Shown here: positions 33,709 through 41,524 of the stretch, piece after piece
How the letters are laid out: each line of letters opens with the position of its first letter
Numbering within the stretch: the first letter of the stretch is position 1
DNA from: Saprospiraceae bacterium
GTDB lineage: Bacteria; Bacteroidota; Bacteroidia; Chitinophagales; Saprospiraceae
Length of the DNA: 64,000 bases
Assembly (NCBI GenBank): GCA_019638455.1
Contig: JAHBTU010000004.1
Span: forward strand, 496,001 to 560,000
Reading direction: 5' to 3'
The notes under the pieces: model-generated
What the model was told of the DNA's origin: nothing
Seen by the model: the letters and a program-made list of their open reading frames with translations, nothing else
The model's database searches: none
Made by a program: the position numbers and the translations under genes

Positions 33709-34485
33709 ATGAACACTCGCCAGCAAAAACTCGACGCTTTCGGTCGCCTGCTCACCATCATGGACGAACTCCGCGAGCAATGCCCTTGGGACCGCAAGCA
33801 AACCCTCGAATCGCTCCGAAACCTTACCATTGAAGAGACCTACGAACTTGCCGACGCGATTTTGGACAACGACCTTTCCGGCATCAAAGAGGAAATCGGC
33901 GACCTCATGCTCCATCTGGTTTTTTATGCAAAAATTGCTTCCGAGCAAGGTGCGTTCGACATCGCCGACGCGCTTCACGCGATTTGCGACAAACTCATCG
34001 CCCGCCACCCGCACATCTACGGCGACCTCAAAGTAAAAGACGAGGAAGAGGTGAAGCAAAACTGGGAACAACTCAAACTCAAAGAAGGCAAAAAATCGCT
34101 GCTGGCAGGTGTGCCGACCAGCCTGCCCGCTTTGGTGAAAGCCTATCGGATGCAGGAAAAAACCAAACAAGTCGGCTTCGACTGGGAAAACGCTGGGCAG
34201 GTGTGGGCCAAGGTGGAAGAAGAAATCGGTGAATTGCAGGACAACATCCGCAACAGCGCCCCACAAAAAGATATTGAGGAGGAATTTGGCGACGTGCTTT
34301 TTTCCCTCGTCAACTACGCCCGCTTCATCGGCGTGGACCCGGAAACGGCGCTGGAGCGCGTCAACCGAAAGTTCAAATCCCGATTCGAGTATATCGAGGC
34401 ACAAGCCCCCAAACCCTTGAAAGAGATGACGTTGGCGGAGATGGACGTGCTGTGGGGGGAGGCGAAGGAGCGGCTGGCGGTATAA
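33709..34485 (+). CDS. mazG: Nucleoside triphosphate pyrophosphohydrolase MazG
   Basis: A 258-residue all-alpha NTP pyrophosphatase that converts NTPs or dNTPs to monophosphates and PPi, cleaning the nucleotide pool. Two MazG domains are present: the first with CPWDRKQTLESL and EEIGDLMLHLVFYAKI (EExxD metal ligands), the second with EEIGELQDNI and EEFGDVLFSLVNYAR. The ATG at 33709 matches the known N-terminus better than an in-frame ATG at 33658. The gene is complete and of usual length. Confidence 0.95.
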   Translation: MNTRQQKLDAFGRLLTIMDELREQCPWDRKQTLESLRNLTIEETYELADAILDNDLSGIKEEIGDLMLHLVFYAKIASEQGAFDIADALHAICDKLIARHPHIYGDLKVKDEEEVKQNWEQLKLKEGKKSLLAGVPTSLPALVKAYRMQEKTKQVGFDWENAGQVWAKVEEEIGELQDNIRNSAPQKDIEEEFGDVLFSLVNYARFIGVDPETALERVNRKFKSRFEYIEAQAPKPLKEMTLAEMDVLWGEAKERLAV

Positions 34486-34642
34486 CGGTGTAACAGTATT
34501 ATTATCTGTACAGCGACTTCCAAGTCCGTTGTCCCATGTCCGTTTGCGACCTACTTGGAAGTCCGGCGTACAATAACAGAGAATTATATTCTGAAAACAC
34601 CCCCTCCGCCCCCACTTTTTCAAAACTTTCGCAAACAAATCC

Positions 34643-34673
34643 TTTGCGCCGTCATTTCCTCACCTTACTTTTG
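34643..34673 (+). promoter_or_regulatory. Bacteroidota promoter of rpsO
   Basis: TTTG at 34643-34646, a 19-base spacer and TACTTTTG at 34666-34673 form a near-perfect -33/-7 pair about 98 bases before the rpsO ATG, leaving a leader long enough for autoregulation by S15. Confidence 0.7.
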
Positions 34674-34770
34674 CCCCCGCTAAACCCGGATGGATAGGCA
34701 ATAACTGCCGTTTGACCCTCTGAAATCCCGGCTTGGCGCAACTCATCACTTACCATTCATCACTATTACA

Positions 34771-35046
34771 ATGGCAGTCTATTACAACAAGGAAAAAATC
34801 GCCTCCATCGTCAAGGAGTACGGCGGCGACGAGAAAAACACTGGCAACACCGAAGCGCAAGTCGCCCTGTTGACCTACCGCATCGAAAGCCTTTCGGCGC
34901 ATTTGCGCGCCAACCCGAAAGACCACTCCACGCGCCGCGCCCTGCTCACCATGGTGGGCCAGCGCAAGAGCCTGCTCTCGTACTACGCGAAAAAAGACAT
35001 CTACAAATACCGCGCACTCATCGAGAAACTCGGTCTTCGTAAATAA
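34771..35046 (+). CDS. rpsO: 30S ribosomal protein S15
   Basis: A 91-residue protein that binds 16S rRNA helices 20-22 early in 30S assembly. The family signature is clear: GNTEAQVALLTYRIESLSAHL, then DHSTRRALLTMVGQRKSLLSYY. It is two residues longer than the common 89 with a normal C-terminus (LIEKLGLRK). It precedes pnp, the widespread rpsO-pnp order, but a terminator and 640 bases of repeat-containing DNA now separate them. Confidence 0.98.
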   Translation: MAVYYNKEKIASIVKEYGGDEKNTGNTEAQVALLTYRIESLSAHLRANPKDHSTRRALLTMVGQRKSLLSYYAKKDIYKYRALIEKLGLRK

Positions 35047-35054
35047 CTACCTTG

Positions 35055-35092
35055 TCCGGCTGCCCCTTCTCATTGGGGCAGCCGGATATTTT
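35055..35092 (+). terminator. Intrinsic terminator of rpsO
   Basis: TCCGGCTGCCCC (35055-35066) pairs with GGGGCAGCCGGA (35075-35086), an 8-base loop, followed by TATTTTTAT. Confidence 0.9.
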
Positions 35093-35169
35093 TATGCCCG
35101 CGTTATAGAGGATTTGAGAGTGCTCCTGATTGATTCGCGTGATTGTCTGAGGATTGTAAGAGTAGTGTG

Positions 35170-35236
35170 AATGAGTATTTTGCTTTGCGTCTTTGTGACT
35201 TCGTGGCAAATTTGAAAATATCCAGCAGTGTGGTTG
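35170..35236. repeat. Inverted copy of the left end of the minisatellite element
   Basis: These 67 bases are the reverse complement of 33133-33199 with three mismatches, so they carry one 43-bp unit plus the element's left end. Together the two arms bracket mazG and rpsO. The rest of 35237-35690 shows no gene. Confidence 0.85.
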
Positions 35237-35690
35237 TTCGTTCAAAATTCGTGTTGAATACGCCCCACCACACCCCAGCCATGCTCGCCAACACCGCTGC
35301 CCTCGCTTTCAATAGGGCATCCCGATATACTGGAACCTGTAACAAACCATCCCCGATAAAACCCGCTTGATTTTTCACAAGCTCTGGCAACTATAAACAA
35401 GGCAAATTGACGAGGCAAACCCTGCGGACGTTCGAGGGAAGATTGTCAAAAACGGGGATGTTTTTCCCCCACACAAAGACACAGGTGTATTTGGGAAACA
35501 AAAATTGGAAATTTGAAGCAGCACAACTGCCTTTCCCGATTTCCAAATTTTCTCACCCCCCAATATAGGCCCTGCATCTTTGTGTGATTTTTTCGGTTTT
35601 TGAACTGCTTCTCGCCATTCCTCAGCGGCGCCGCCCGATGTCAATTCCTGCTTAAAGAACGGTTGCCGGCGCACTAACTCATTTATAGAT

Positions 35691-38015
35691 ATGGGAAAGC
35701 AAATCCCTTTGCGCACCGCGTTCAACCTCCCGGACGGACGCGAAATCGTGCTCGAAACTGGCAAACTCGCCTCCTTGGCCGACGGCTCCGTACTCGTCCG
35801 CATGGGCGACACCATGCTGCTCTGCACCGTCGTGAGCGCCAAAAAAGCAAAAGAAGGCCAACCCTTCTTCCCACTTTCGGTGGACTACCAAGAAAAATTC
35901 GCCGCCGCAGGCCGCATCCCCGGCAACTTCTTCCGCCGCGAAGGCCGCCTCTCCGACTACGAAATCCTCATCAGCCGCCTCGTGGACCGCGCCCTGCGCC
36001 CACTCTTCCCCGACGGCTACATGAACGAGACGCAGGTCATCATCACCCTCATCAGCGCCGACAAGGATGCCATGCCCGACGCACTGGCAGGACTCGCCTG
36101 CTCGGCGGCGGTGGCCACCAGCGACATCCCCATAGAGGCGCTTTTCAGCGAAGTCCGGGTCGCCCGGATTGACGGCCAATTCGTCATCAACCCCGGCCGT
36201 GCCGCCCTCGAACGCGCCGACATGGACTTCATCGTGGCGGCTACCAAAAACGACATCACCATGGTGGAAGGCGAGGCCAACGAATGTTCGGAAACCGACC
36301 TCGTGGCCGCTCTGAAAGTGGCGCACGAAGCCATCAAAGACCAAATCGCCGCGCAGGAGCGCCTCGCCGAAATGGTCGGCGAAAGCGCCCTGATAAAACG
36401 CCCGCTGCCGGAAATCCCCGAAAACGAGGAATTGAAAAAACGCATCGAGGCGCTCGTCAGCGAGCCGCTCTACCAAATGGCACGCAGCGCCAGCGACAAG
36501 CACACCCGTCGGGAGTTCACCGAAAACCTCAAAGACCAAATCATGGAAACCCTCGAGGCCGAACTCGGCGAAGAGGCTTGGGAAGAATGGGCAGCGACCG
36601 CCGACCGCTATTTTGAAAAAATCAAAAAACACATCATCCGCGATGTGATTCTCACCGACGGCCTCCGCCTCGACGGACGCAAAGCCGACCATGTGCGCCC
36701 GATTTGGTGCGAGGTGGACTACCTGCCCTCAGCGCACGGCTCGTCCATCTTCAACCGCGGCGAAACCCAATCACTCACCTCGCTCACGCTTGGCACCAAA
36801 CAAGACCAAGTGCTGATTGACAATGCGTTGAAATCGTACGACGACGACTTCATCCTCCACTACAACTTCCCGCCCTTCTCGGTGGGCGAAGCTCGGCCAC
36901 AGCGTGGCCCCGGCCGCCGGGAGGTAGGTCACGCCAACCTAGCCGCCCGCTCCATCCGCAAAGTGATGCCCGACGAATTCGCCTACACCGTGCGCATCGT
37001 CTCTGACATATTGGAATCCAACGGCTCCTCCTCGATGGCCACCGTTTGCGCCGGCTCGCTCGCACTCATGGACGGTGGCGTGCCCATCAAATCGGCCATT
37101 GCTGGCATCGCGATGGGAGCCATTGCCGACGACAAAGGCCGCATCGCTATCCTCTCCGACATTCTTGGCGACGAGGACGCGCTCGGCGACATGGACTTCA
37201 AAGTGACCGGCACGGAAAAAGGCATCACCGGAACCCAGATGGACATCAAAATTGATGGGATGCCCTACGAGCTGCTCGAAAAGGCGCTCATGCAAGCTCG
37301 CGACGGCCGCTTGCACATCCTCTCGAAAATGGCCGAAGCCATCGCCAAGCCCAACGACGACCTCAAGCCACACGCGCCGCGTGTCATCGAGTTCCGCATC
37401 GGGCGCGACTACATCGGCGCCGTCATCGGGCCGGGTGGCAAGATTATTCAGGAAATGCAGCGCCAGACAGGCACCACCATCTCCATTGACGAGGACGAAA
37501 TCGGCGGCAAAGTCGCCATCTTCGGCCCCGACAAGGCTTCGCTCGATGCAGCCTACGCCAAAATCATGGACATAGTGTTCATGCCGGAAGTCGGTGCCAT
37601 CTATGAAGGCGTGGTGGAAGAACTGGCCGAATACGGAGCTTTCATAAAATTCAAGGGTAAAACCGGCCTGCTCCATGTGTCGGAATACGACCATCGGCGC
37701 ATCGAAAACCTCGCCGACGTGCTCAAGCCCGGCGACCCGATTACGTTCAAAATCCTCGATGTGGACCCAAAAACGGGCAAGATGAAGCTCTCGCGCCGGG
37801 CCATCGTGCCCAAGCCCGACGGCACCATGCCGACCGACGAAGAAAACGCTGCCCGCGCTCAGCGCGGCGGTGGCGGCGGTCGCGACGGTGGCAGGGGCGG
37901 TGGCCGCGACGACCGCCGTGGTGGCGGTGGTGGCCGCGACGACCGCCGTGGTGGCGGTGGTGGCGGCGGAGACCGTCGCGGCGGCGGCGGTTTTGGCGGG
38001 GGGCGTGGAAGGTGA
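35691..38015 (+). CDS. pnp: Polyribonucleotide nucleotidyltransferase (PNPase)
   Basis: A 774-residue phosphorolytic 3'-5' exoribonuclease of mRNA decay, active as a trimer. In order: RNase PH domain 1 (from about residue 10), a helical linker, RNase PH domain 2 (NGSSSMATVCAGSLALMDGGV; FKVTGTEKGITGTQMDIKID), KH domain (IGAVIGPGGKIIQEMQRQTG) and S1 domain (GVVEELAEYGAFIKFKGKTG). After the S1 domain there is an Arg/Gly/Asp-rich tail of about 55 residues (RGGGGGRDGGRGGGRDDRR and so on) built from imperfect DNA repeats at 37865-38010. Such RGG-type tails add RNA affinity. The ATG at 35691 gives the usual start. Confidence 0.97.
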   Translation: MGKQIPLRTAFNLPDGREIVLETGKLASLADGSVLVRMGDTMLLCTVVSAKKAKEGQPFFPLSVDYQEKFAAAGRIPGNFFRREGRLSDYEILISRLVDRALRPLFPDGYMNETQVIITLISADKDAMPDALAGLACSAAVATSDIPIEALFSEVRVARIDGQFVINPGRAALERADMDFIVAATKNDITMVEGEANECSETDLVAALKVAHEAIKDQIAAQERLAEMVGESALIKRPLPEIPENEELKKRIEALVSEPLYQMARSASDKHTRREFTENLKDQIMETLEAELGEEAWEEWAATADRYFEKIKKHIIRDVILTDGLRLDGRKADHVRPIWCEVDYLPSAHGSSIFNRGETQSLTSLTLGTKQDQVLIDNALKSYDDDFILHYNFPPFSVGEARPQRGPGRREVGHANLAARSIRKVMPDEFAYTVRIVSDILESNGSSSMATVCAGSLALMDGGVPIKSAIAGIAMGAIADDKGRIAILSDILGDEDALGDMDFKVTGTEKGITGTQMDIKIDGMPYELLEKALMQARDGRLHILSKMAEAIAKPNDDLKPHAPRVIEFRIGRDYIGAVIGPGGKIIQEMQRQTGTTISIDEDEIGGKVAIFGPDKASLDAAYAKIMDIVFMPEVGAIYEGVVEELAEYGAFIKFKGKTGLLHVSEYDHRRIENLADVLKPGDPITFKILDVDPKTGKMKLSRRAIVPKPDGTMPTDEENAARAQRGGGGGRDGGRGGGRDDRRGGGGGRDDRRGGGGGGGDRRGGGGFGGGRGR

Positions 38016-38019
38016 TTAG

Positions 38020-38052
38020 AACGTCGGAAAGGTTCCGAACCCTTCCGACGTT
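38020..38052. terminator. 33-bp palindrome after pnp (family P1, copy 1)
   Basis: AACGTCGGAA (38020-38029) and TTCCGACGTT (38043-38052) flank GGTTCCGAACC. The same palindrome type is at 63948-63982. It may work as a terminator or is a REP-type repeat. Confidence 0.7.
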
Positions 38053-38064
38053 ATCAGAAACAGG

Positions 38065-38100
38065 AACGCAGGCCGGGGGATGCCTCGGCCTGCGTTTTTT
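38065..38100 (+). terminator. Intrinsic terminator of pnp
   Basis: AACGCAGGCCG (38065-38075) pairs with CGGCCTGCGTT (38086-38096), followed by TTTT. Confidence 0.88.
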
Positions 38101-38194
38101 GTTGGAATTCACGGCGATTGCGACATGCCGTGGGGGAGATTTATCGGAAGGTAATGTTGGGGGTGGAGATAGCTTTTTATCTCTACCCGACCCC

Positions 38195-38202
38195 TACTTT
38201 CG
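38195..38202 (+). promoter_or_regulatory. Bacteroidota -7 element before the SWIM-type remnant
   Basis: TACTTTCG stands 23 bases before the ATG at 38226, so the broken gene kept a promoter-like sequence. Confidence 0.35.
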
Positions 38203-38225
38203 CCCCCTAAAAAATCCTCTCGCTC

Positions 38226-38480
38226 ATGTACGGCTGGTACTACGACAAGCCCAAACGCAAGCCCCTCGACCCCAACAAAGGCATCCGCATCAACGCCCGT
38301 GCCGCTGGCAGCACCTGGTGTGGCAAGCAGTGGCTCGAAGCCTTCAACAACATCAGCGATGCTAAGCGCCTCCCGCGCGGGCGCACCTACGCAGGCAACG
38401 GCTCTGTGCTCGACATTCGTTTTTCGGGCAACAAAATAGCCGCCGAAGTGCAAGGCAGTCCAGCCATTATCGGTTTGTAA
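38226..38480 (+). pseudogene. SWIM zinc-finger family protein, N-terminal fragment truncated by a repeat
   Basis: 84 codons remain. YYDKPKRKPLDPNKGIRINA, STWCGKQWLEAFN, RLPRGRTYAGNGSVLDI and FSGNKIAAEVQGSP match the N-terminal part of SWIM-type zinc-finger proteins that occur beside SNF2 helicases; these usually run to several hundred residues and carry a CxC...CxH finger, absent here. The last four codons (IIGL) and the stop lie in sequence homologous to 47092-47110, at the border of a palindromic repeat. The gene was evidently cut by that repeat or by the event that brought it. Confidence 0.7.
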
Positions 38481-38482
38481 AG

Positions 38483-38569
38483 AGGTGTCATCTTATGAGA
38501 AACGAAAAAGGTGACATCTCGACCTGTTTTTGAGATGTGCCCCCTGCATGCTTCCAGGACGACACCTCA
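38483..38569. repeat. Nested palindrome element (family P2, copy 1)
   Basis: Outer ends GAGGTGTCATC (38483-38493) and GACGACACCTC (38559-38569); inner arms around GGTGACATCTC and GAGATGT. The copy at 47005-47091 is in the opposite direction and homology extends 17 bases past the end into the truncated SWIM-type gene. Confidence 0.75.
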
Positions 38570-38633
38570 CAATCCGACTAAACGAGCATTGCTGAGGACA
38601 GACATTACGACCCTTGTAAAATCAACATCTCCA

Positions 38634-39719
38634 TCACCCCATTTTCACCACCTGCGTGGGCGCGAGCATTTCGTTGCGCACGGCCACTTGACGCAGGGTG
38701 TTTTTAGCCACGGTGAGGAAAGCCTCTGCCACCGCACTGTCGTTTTGCAGCACGGCGGGCGTGCCGATGTCGCCGCCCTCCCGAATGCTTTGCACCAGTG
38801 GAATCTGTCCCAGCAGCACCGACTGGCTCTCTTTTGCCAGTTTTTTGCCGCCGCCCTGACCAAAGATAAAATACTTGTTGTCGGGCAATTCGGCGGGGGT
38901 GAACCAAGCCATGTTTTCCACCACGCCGAGGATAGGCACATTGATTTGTGGCAGCAGGAACATATTCATCGCTTTGAGAGCATCCGCCAGCGCCACTTCT
39001 TGGGGGGTCGTCACCAGCACCACACCCGTGACGGGCACGGTCTGCACAAGGGTGAGCTGCACGTCGCCGGTGCCGGGTGGCAAATCCACGACAAGGAAGT
39101 CGAGTTCGTCCCAGAGCACATCGTTGAAAAATTGCTTGATGATGGCTGCCAGTCGTGGGCCGCGCAACACCACCGCTTGGTCGGGTTCTATAATGTTGCC
39201 GATGCTGATGACGGGCATTCCGTAGGCATCGAGCGGGAGCATTTTCATCGCGCCGGTCACCTCGCGCACCTTTGGGCGCAGGTGGGTGAGCGCGAGCATG
39301 GTCGGGATGCTGGGGCCGTACACGTCGGCATCCATGAGGCCGACGCGGGCGCCGAGTTTATGGAGGCCGAGGGCGAGGTTGACGGCGACGGTGCTCTTGC
39401 CCACGCCGCCTTTGCCGGAGGCCACGGCGATGATGTTTTTGATGTGGGGCACGATGCTGGTGCTTTCCTGACTGCCGGGGGCGCGGGCCACGAAATGCAC
39501 GTTGACGTTGGCTTGTGGGTATATGGCTGCGATGGCGCCCATGCAGGCAAAGTTCAGCTCCGCTTTGCCCTGCATTTGCAGTGAAGGCACGACGAGTTTA
39601 AAATTGATGTTTTGCCCCTCTGTTTCGAGGTCTTGCACCATGCCGGCCGTCACGATGTCGCGGCCCGTCTGGGGGTCGCGCACTTGGCGCAGGGCGGCGA
39701 GGATGTTGTCTTTTTCCAT
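38634..39719 (-). CDS. Mrp/NBP35-type iron-sulfur carrier ATPase
   Basis: A 361-residue P-loop ATPase that delivers Fe-S clusters to apoproteins. Residues 1-90 are a MIP18/DUF59-type domain (ILAALRQVRDPQTGRDIVTA), followed by the ParA/MinD-type ATPase with the deviant Walker A GKGGVGKSTVAVNLA, LMDADVYGPSIP and LVVDLPPGTGD. In E. coli Mrp/ApbC a CxxC pair follows GVVENM; here the stretch reads GVVENMAWFTPAELPDNKYF without cysteines, a form I recall from other Bacteroidota. Cluster binding must then differ or use other ligands. It is monocistronic between repeat elements. Confidence 0.9.
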   Translation of the reverse strand: MEKDNILAALRQVRDPQTGRDIVTAGMVQDLETEGQNINFKLVVPSLQMQGKAELNFACMGAIAAIYPQANVNVHFVARAPGSQESTSIVPHIKNIIAVASGKGGVGKSTVAVNLALGLHKLGARVGLMDADVYGPSIPTMLALTHLRPKVREVTGAMKMLPLDAYGMPVISIGNIIEPDQAVVLRGPRLAAIIKQFFNDVLWDELDFLVVDLPPGTGDVQLTLVQTVPVTGVVLVTTPQEVALADALKAMNMFLLPQINVPILGVVENMAWFTPAELPDNKYFIFGQGGGKKLAKESQSVLLGQIPLVQSIREGGDIGTPAVLQNDSAVAEAFLTVAKNTLRQVAVRNEMLAPTQVVKMG

Positions 39720-39829
39720 GTTTGAAAATGGCGTTCACCTATTGAATGGAGGTGAATGAATTGTTCTTTTTCCCAAACGCGCTGGCACCAGCCAAGCGGG
39801 CGGTAAGACACTGTTTCGGGTGTGTTTGT

Positions 39830-40945
39830 TCACCGATGTAACTCAAACGCGATGGTTTTCATGCGCTTCGTGGCTATTCCTTCTTTTGTTTTTTCCTCCA
39901 AAATCATCGCCTGTGCTTCCGGCATTTCAAACACTGATTTCATGTCGCGGATGCGGGCGGCTGGCACGCCGTTGGTTTTGAAAAGGAGCATTGCATCGTT
40001 CAAGGTTGTTTTTTCAAAAGTTTTTTTCAGGATGTCGTTCAGCCGTTCGCGGTTTTGCACGCGGGCGGCATTTGTTTGAAAGTCGGGATTTTCCAATAAT
40101 TTTTCCAAATCCAGCACGGCGCAAAGTTGGCGAAACTGTCGCTCCGTGCCAACTGCCAGCAAAATCGGTTGCCCATCGGCGCAGGTGAAAATGTCGCCGT
40201 ACGGCGCGATGTTGGGGTGTTGGGTGCCCATGCGGTGTGGGATGTGGCCAGTCATCAGGTAATTGCTGGCCTGATTGGCGAGCGAGGCGAGGGCGGATTC
40301 GAGCAGCGAGGTGCCGACGGTGCTGCCTTCGCCGGTGCGCTCGCGGTGGAGCAAGGCTATCAGGATGGCCTCTTTGAGTTGGTGCGCGGCCAAGATGTCA
40401 ATGAGGGCGACGGGCATTTTCACTGGCGGGCGCTGCGGCTCGCCATTTATATGGAGAAACCCGGCTTCGGCTTGCAACACCACGTCGAAGGCAGGGCTTT
40501 CGTCCTCAGGGTCGGCAAATGCGTTGATTTGGGCGTATATGAGGCGTGGGTTTTGGCGGCGAAGGCTCTCGGCATCCACGCCCAGCCGACGCGCGGAGGA
40601 GGGCTTGAAATTGGAGATGACGACATCGGCTTGCGCGGCGTGGTGCAGGGCGACGGAAAGGTCGGCGGGAGCGTTGAGGTCGAGCAAATAGTGTTTTTTG
40701 CCCCAATTGACGCTGGCGAAATAGGCTGAAACGGGCGAGGAGGGTGGTTCTGTGGGTAGTTTCCAGCCTCGCGTCACGTCGCCGTTGGTGGTTCGGTTCT
40801 CGATTTTGATGACCTCGGCACCGAGTTCGGCGAAGAACATCCCAACTGCCGGGCCGGCCAACACGCTGGCAAACTCCACTACTTTGAGGCCGGCAAAAAA
40901 AGCGTGGGGCGAGTCAGTTGGGGTTGCTGTTCCAGGGTTCTTCAT
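39830..40945 (-). CDS. CaiB/BaiF family CoA-transferase (type III)
   Basis: A 371-residue class III CoA-transferase, which moves CoA between carboxylic acids by a formyl/acyl-CoA mechanism. Typical blocks are LKVVEFASVLAGPAVGMFFAELGAEVIKIE at the N-terminus (in parts VVEFASVLAGP and GAEVIKIE), DVVISNFKPSSARRLGVD and PHRMGTQHPNIAPYGDIFTCADG. The catalytic Asp expected near residue 150-170 probably lies in FAVVLQAEAG-like sequence here read as AFDVVLQAEAGFLH. The start overlaps by 32 bases with the end of the upstream gene (40914-41351), so the two are coupled. The substrate is not predictable. Confidence 0.85.
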   Translation of the reverse strand: MKNPGTATPTDSPHAFFAGLKVVEFASVLAGPAVGMFFAELGAEVIKIENRTTNGDVTRGWKLPTEPPSSPVSAYFASVNWGKKHYLLDLNAPADLSVALHHAAQADVVISNFKPSSARRLGVDAESLRRQNPRLIYAQINAFADPEDESPAFDVVLQAEAGFLHINGEPQRPPVKMPVALIDILAAHQLKEAILIALLHRERTGEGSTVGTSLLESALASLANQASNYLMTGHIPHRMGTQHPNIAPYGDIFTCADGQPILLAVGTERQFRQLCAVLDLEKLLENPDFQTNAARVQNRERLNDILKKTFEKTTLNDAMLLFKTNGVPAARIRDMKSVFEMPEAQAMILEEKTKEGIATKRMKTIAFELHR

Positions 40946-41351
40946 ACATTTCTTGTTCGTCGTTCAGTTCGGTGAGGGGAAGTGCCGACACCCGCGAGCA
41001 ATGTTCCACCTTGTTGGTTTGGAGATTGGCGATGCTGAACACGCCTTTATGGATGTTCATCAAATAGACAAAGGTGATGAGTCGCTCCTCGATGATGCAG
41101 GTGCCGTGTATCATGTTGAATTCTTTTACCTTGAACATCATGGGGTTCACCAGCGCCACTGCTTCTTTTTGAAACAGCTTCTTGCCGATTTCGCCCATCA
41201 TGGTGAGAATGATGGGCAGCCGCGTTTTTTTGCTGAGTTCGAGAAATGCTGGCTCGGTGCCGAAATGGTCGAAGAAGTAGTTGATGGCTTGGTCCCAATC
41301 ATCGGGATGCAGGAGTTTTTCTTCCAATGTCGCTAACTTTGCTTGTGTCAT
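40914..41351 (-). CDS. Conserved hypothetical protein coupled to the CoA-transferase
   Basis: A 145-residue cytoplasmic protein, largely helical at the N-terminus (AKLATLEEKLLHPDDWDQAI, YFFDHFGTEPAFLELS) with a beta-rich second half (VNPMMFKVKEFNMIHGTCII; VFSIANLQTNKVEHCSRVSA). I do not recognise the family. The start at 41351 is preferred to the Met at 41387. The C-terminus overlaps the CoA-transferase start by 32 bases, which suggests joint expression. Confidence 0.65.
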   Translation of the reverse strand: MTQAKLATLEEKLLHPDDWDQAINYFFDHFGTEPAFLELSKKTRLPIILTMMGEIGKKLFQKEAVALVNPMMFKVKEFNMIHGTCIIEERLITFVYLMNIHKGVFSIANLQTNKVEHCSRVSALPLTELNDEQEMYEEPWNSNPN

Positions 41352-41524
41352 GGTGCTTACTTTGGAGGGTGAAAAGATGCACTTCACGTTGTCGAGTTTT
41401 CAGCGTGATTGAAAATTCAGTCCATTCAAAATCAATGATAACAGTCACGGTTGACCAAGAAATCTTGGCGAATCATGGTAGAAAAAAACTGCGAGGTTGT
41501 TGCGCCACATAATTCCTGCACGGC

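Noticed and set aside
33472..34638. 388-codon open frame on the minus strand across mazG
   Set aside because: It is antisense to mazG, which has clear MazG domains, and its C-terminus is translated minisatellite. No protein-like motifs.
38511..39584. 357-codon plus-strand frame opposite the Mrp-type ATPase
   Set aside because: His/Val/Gly-rich antisense translation; the Walker motifs are on the other strand.
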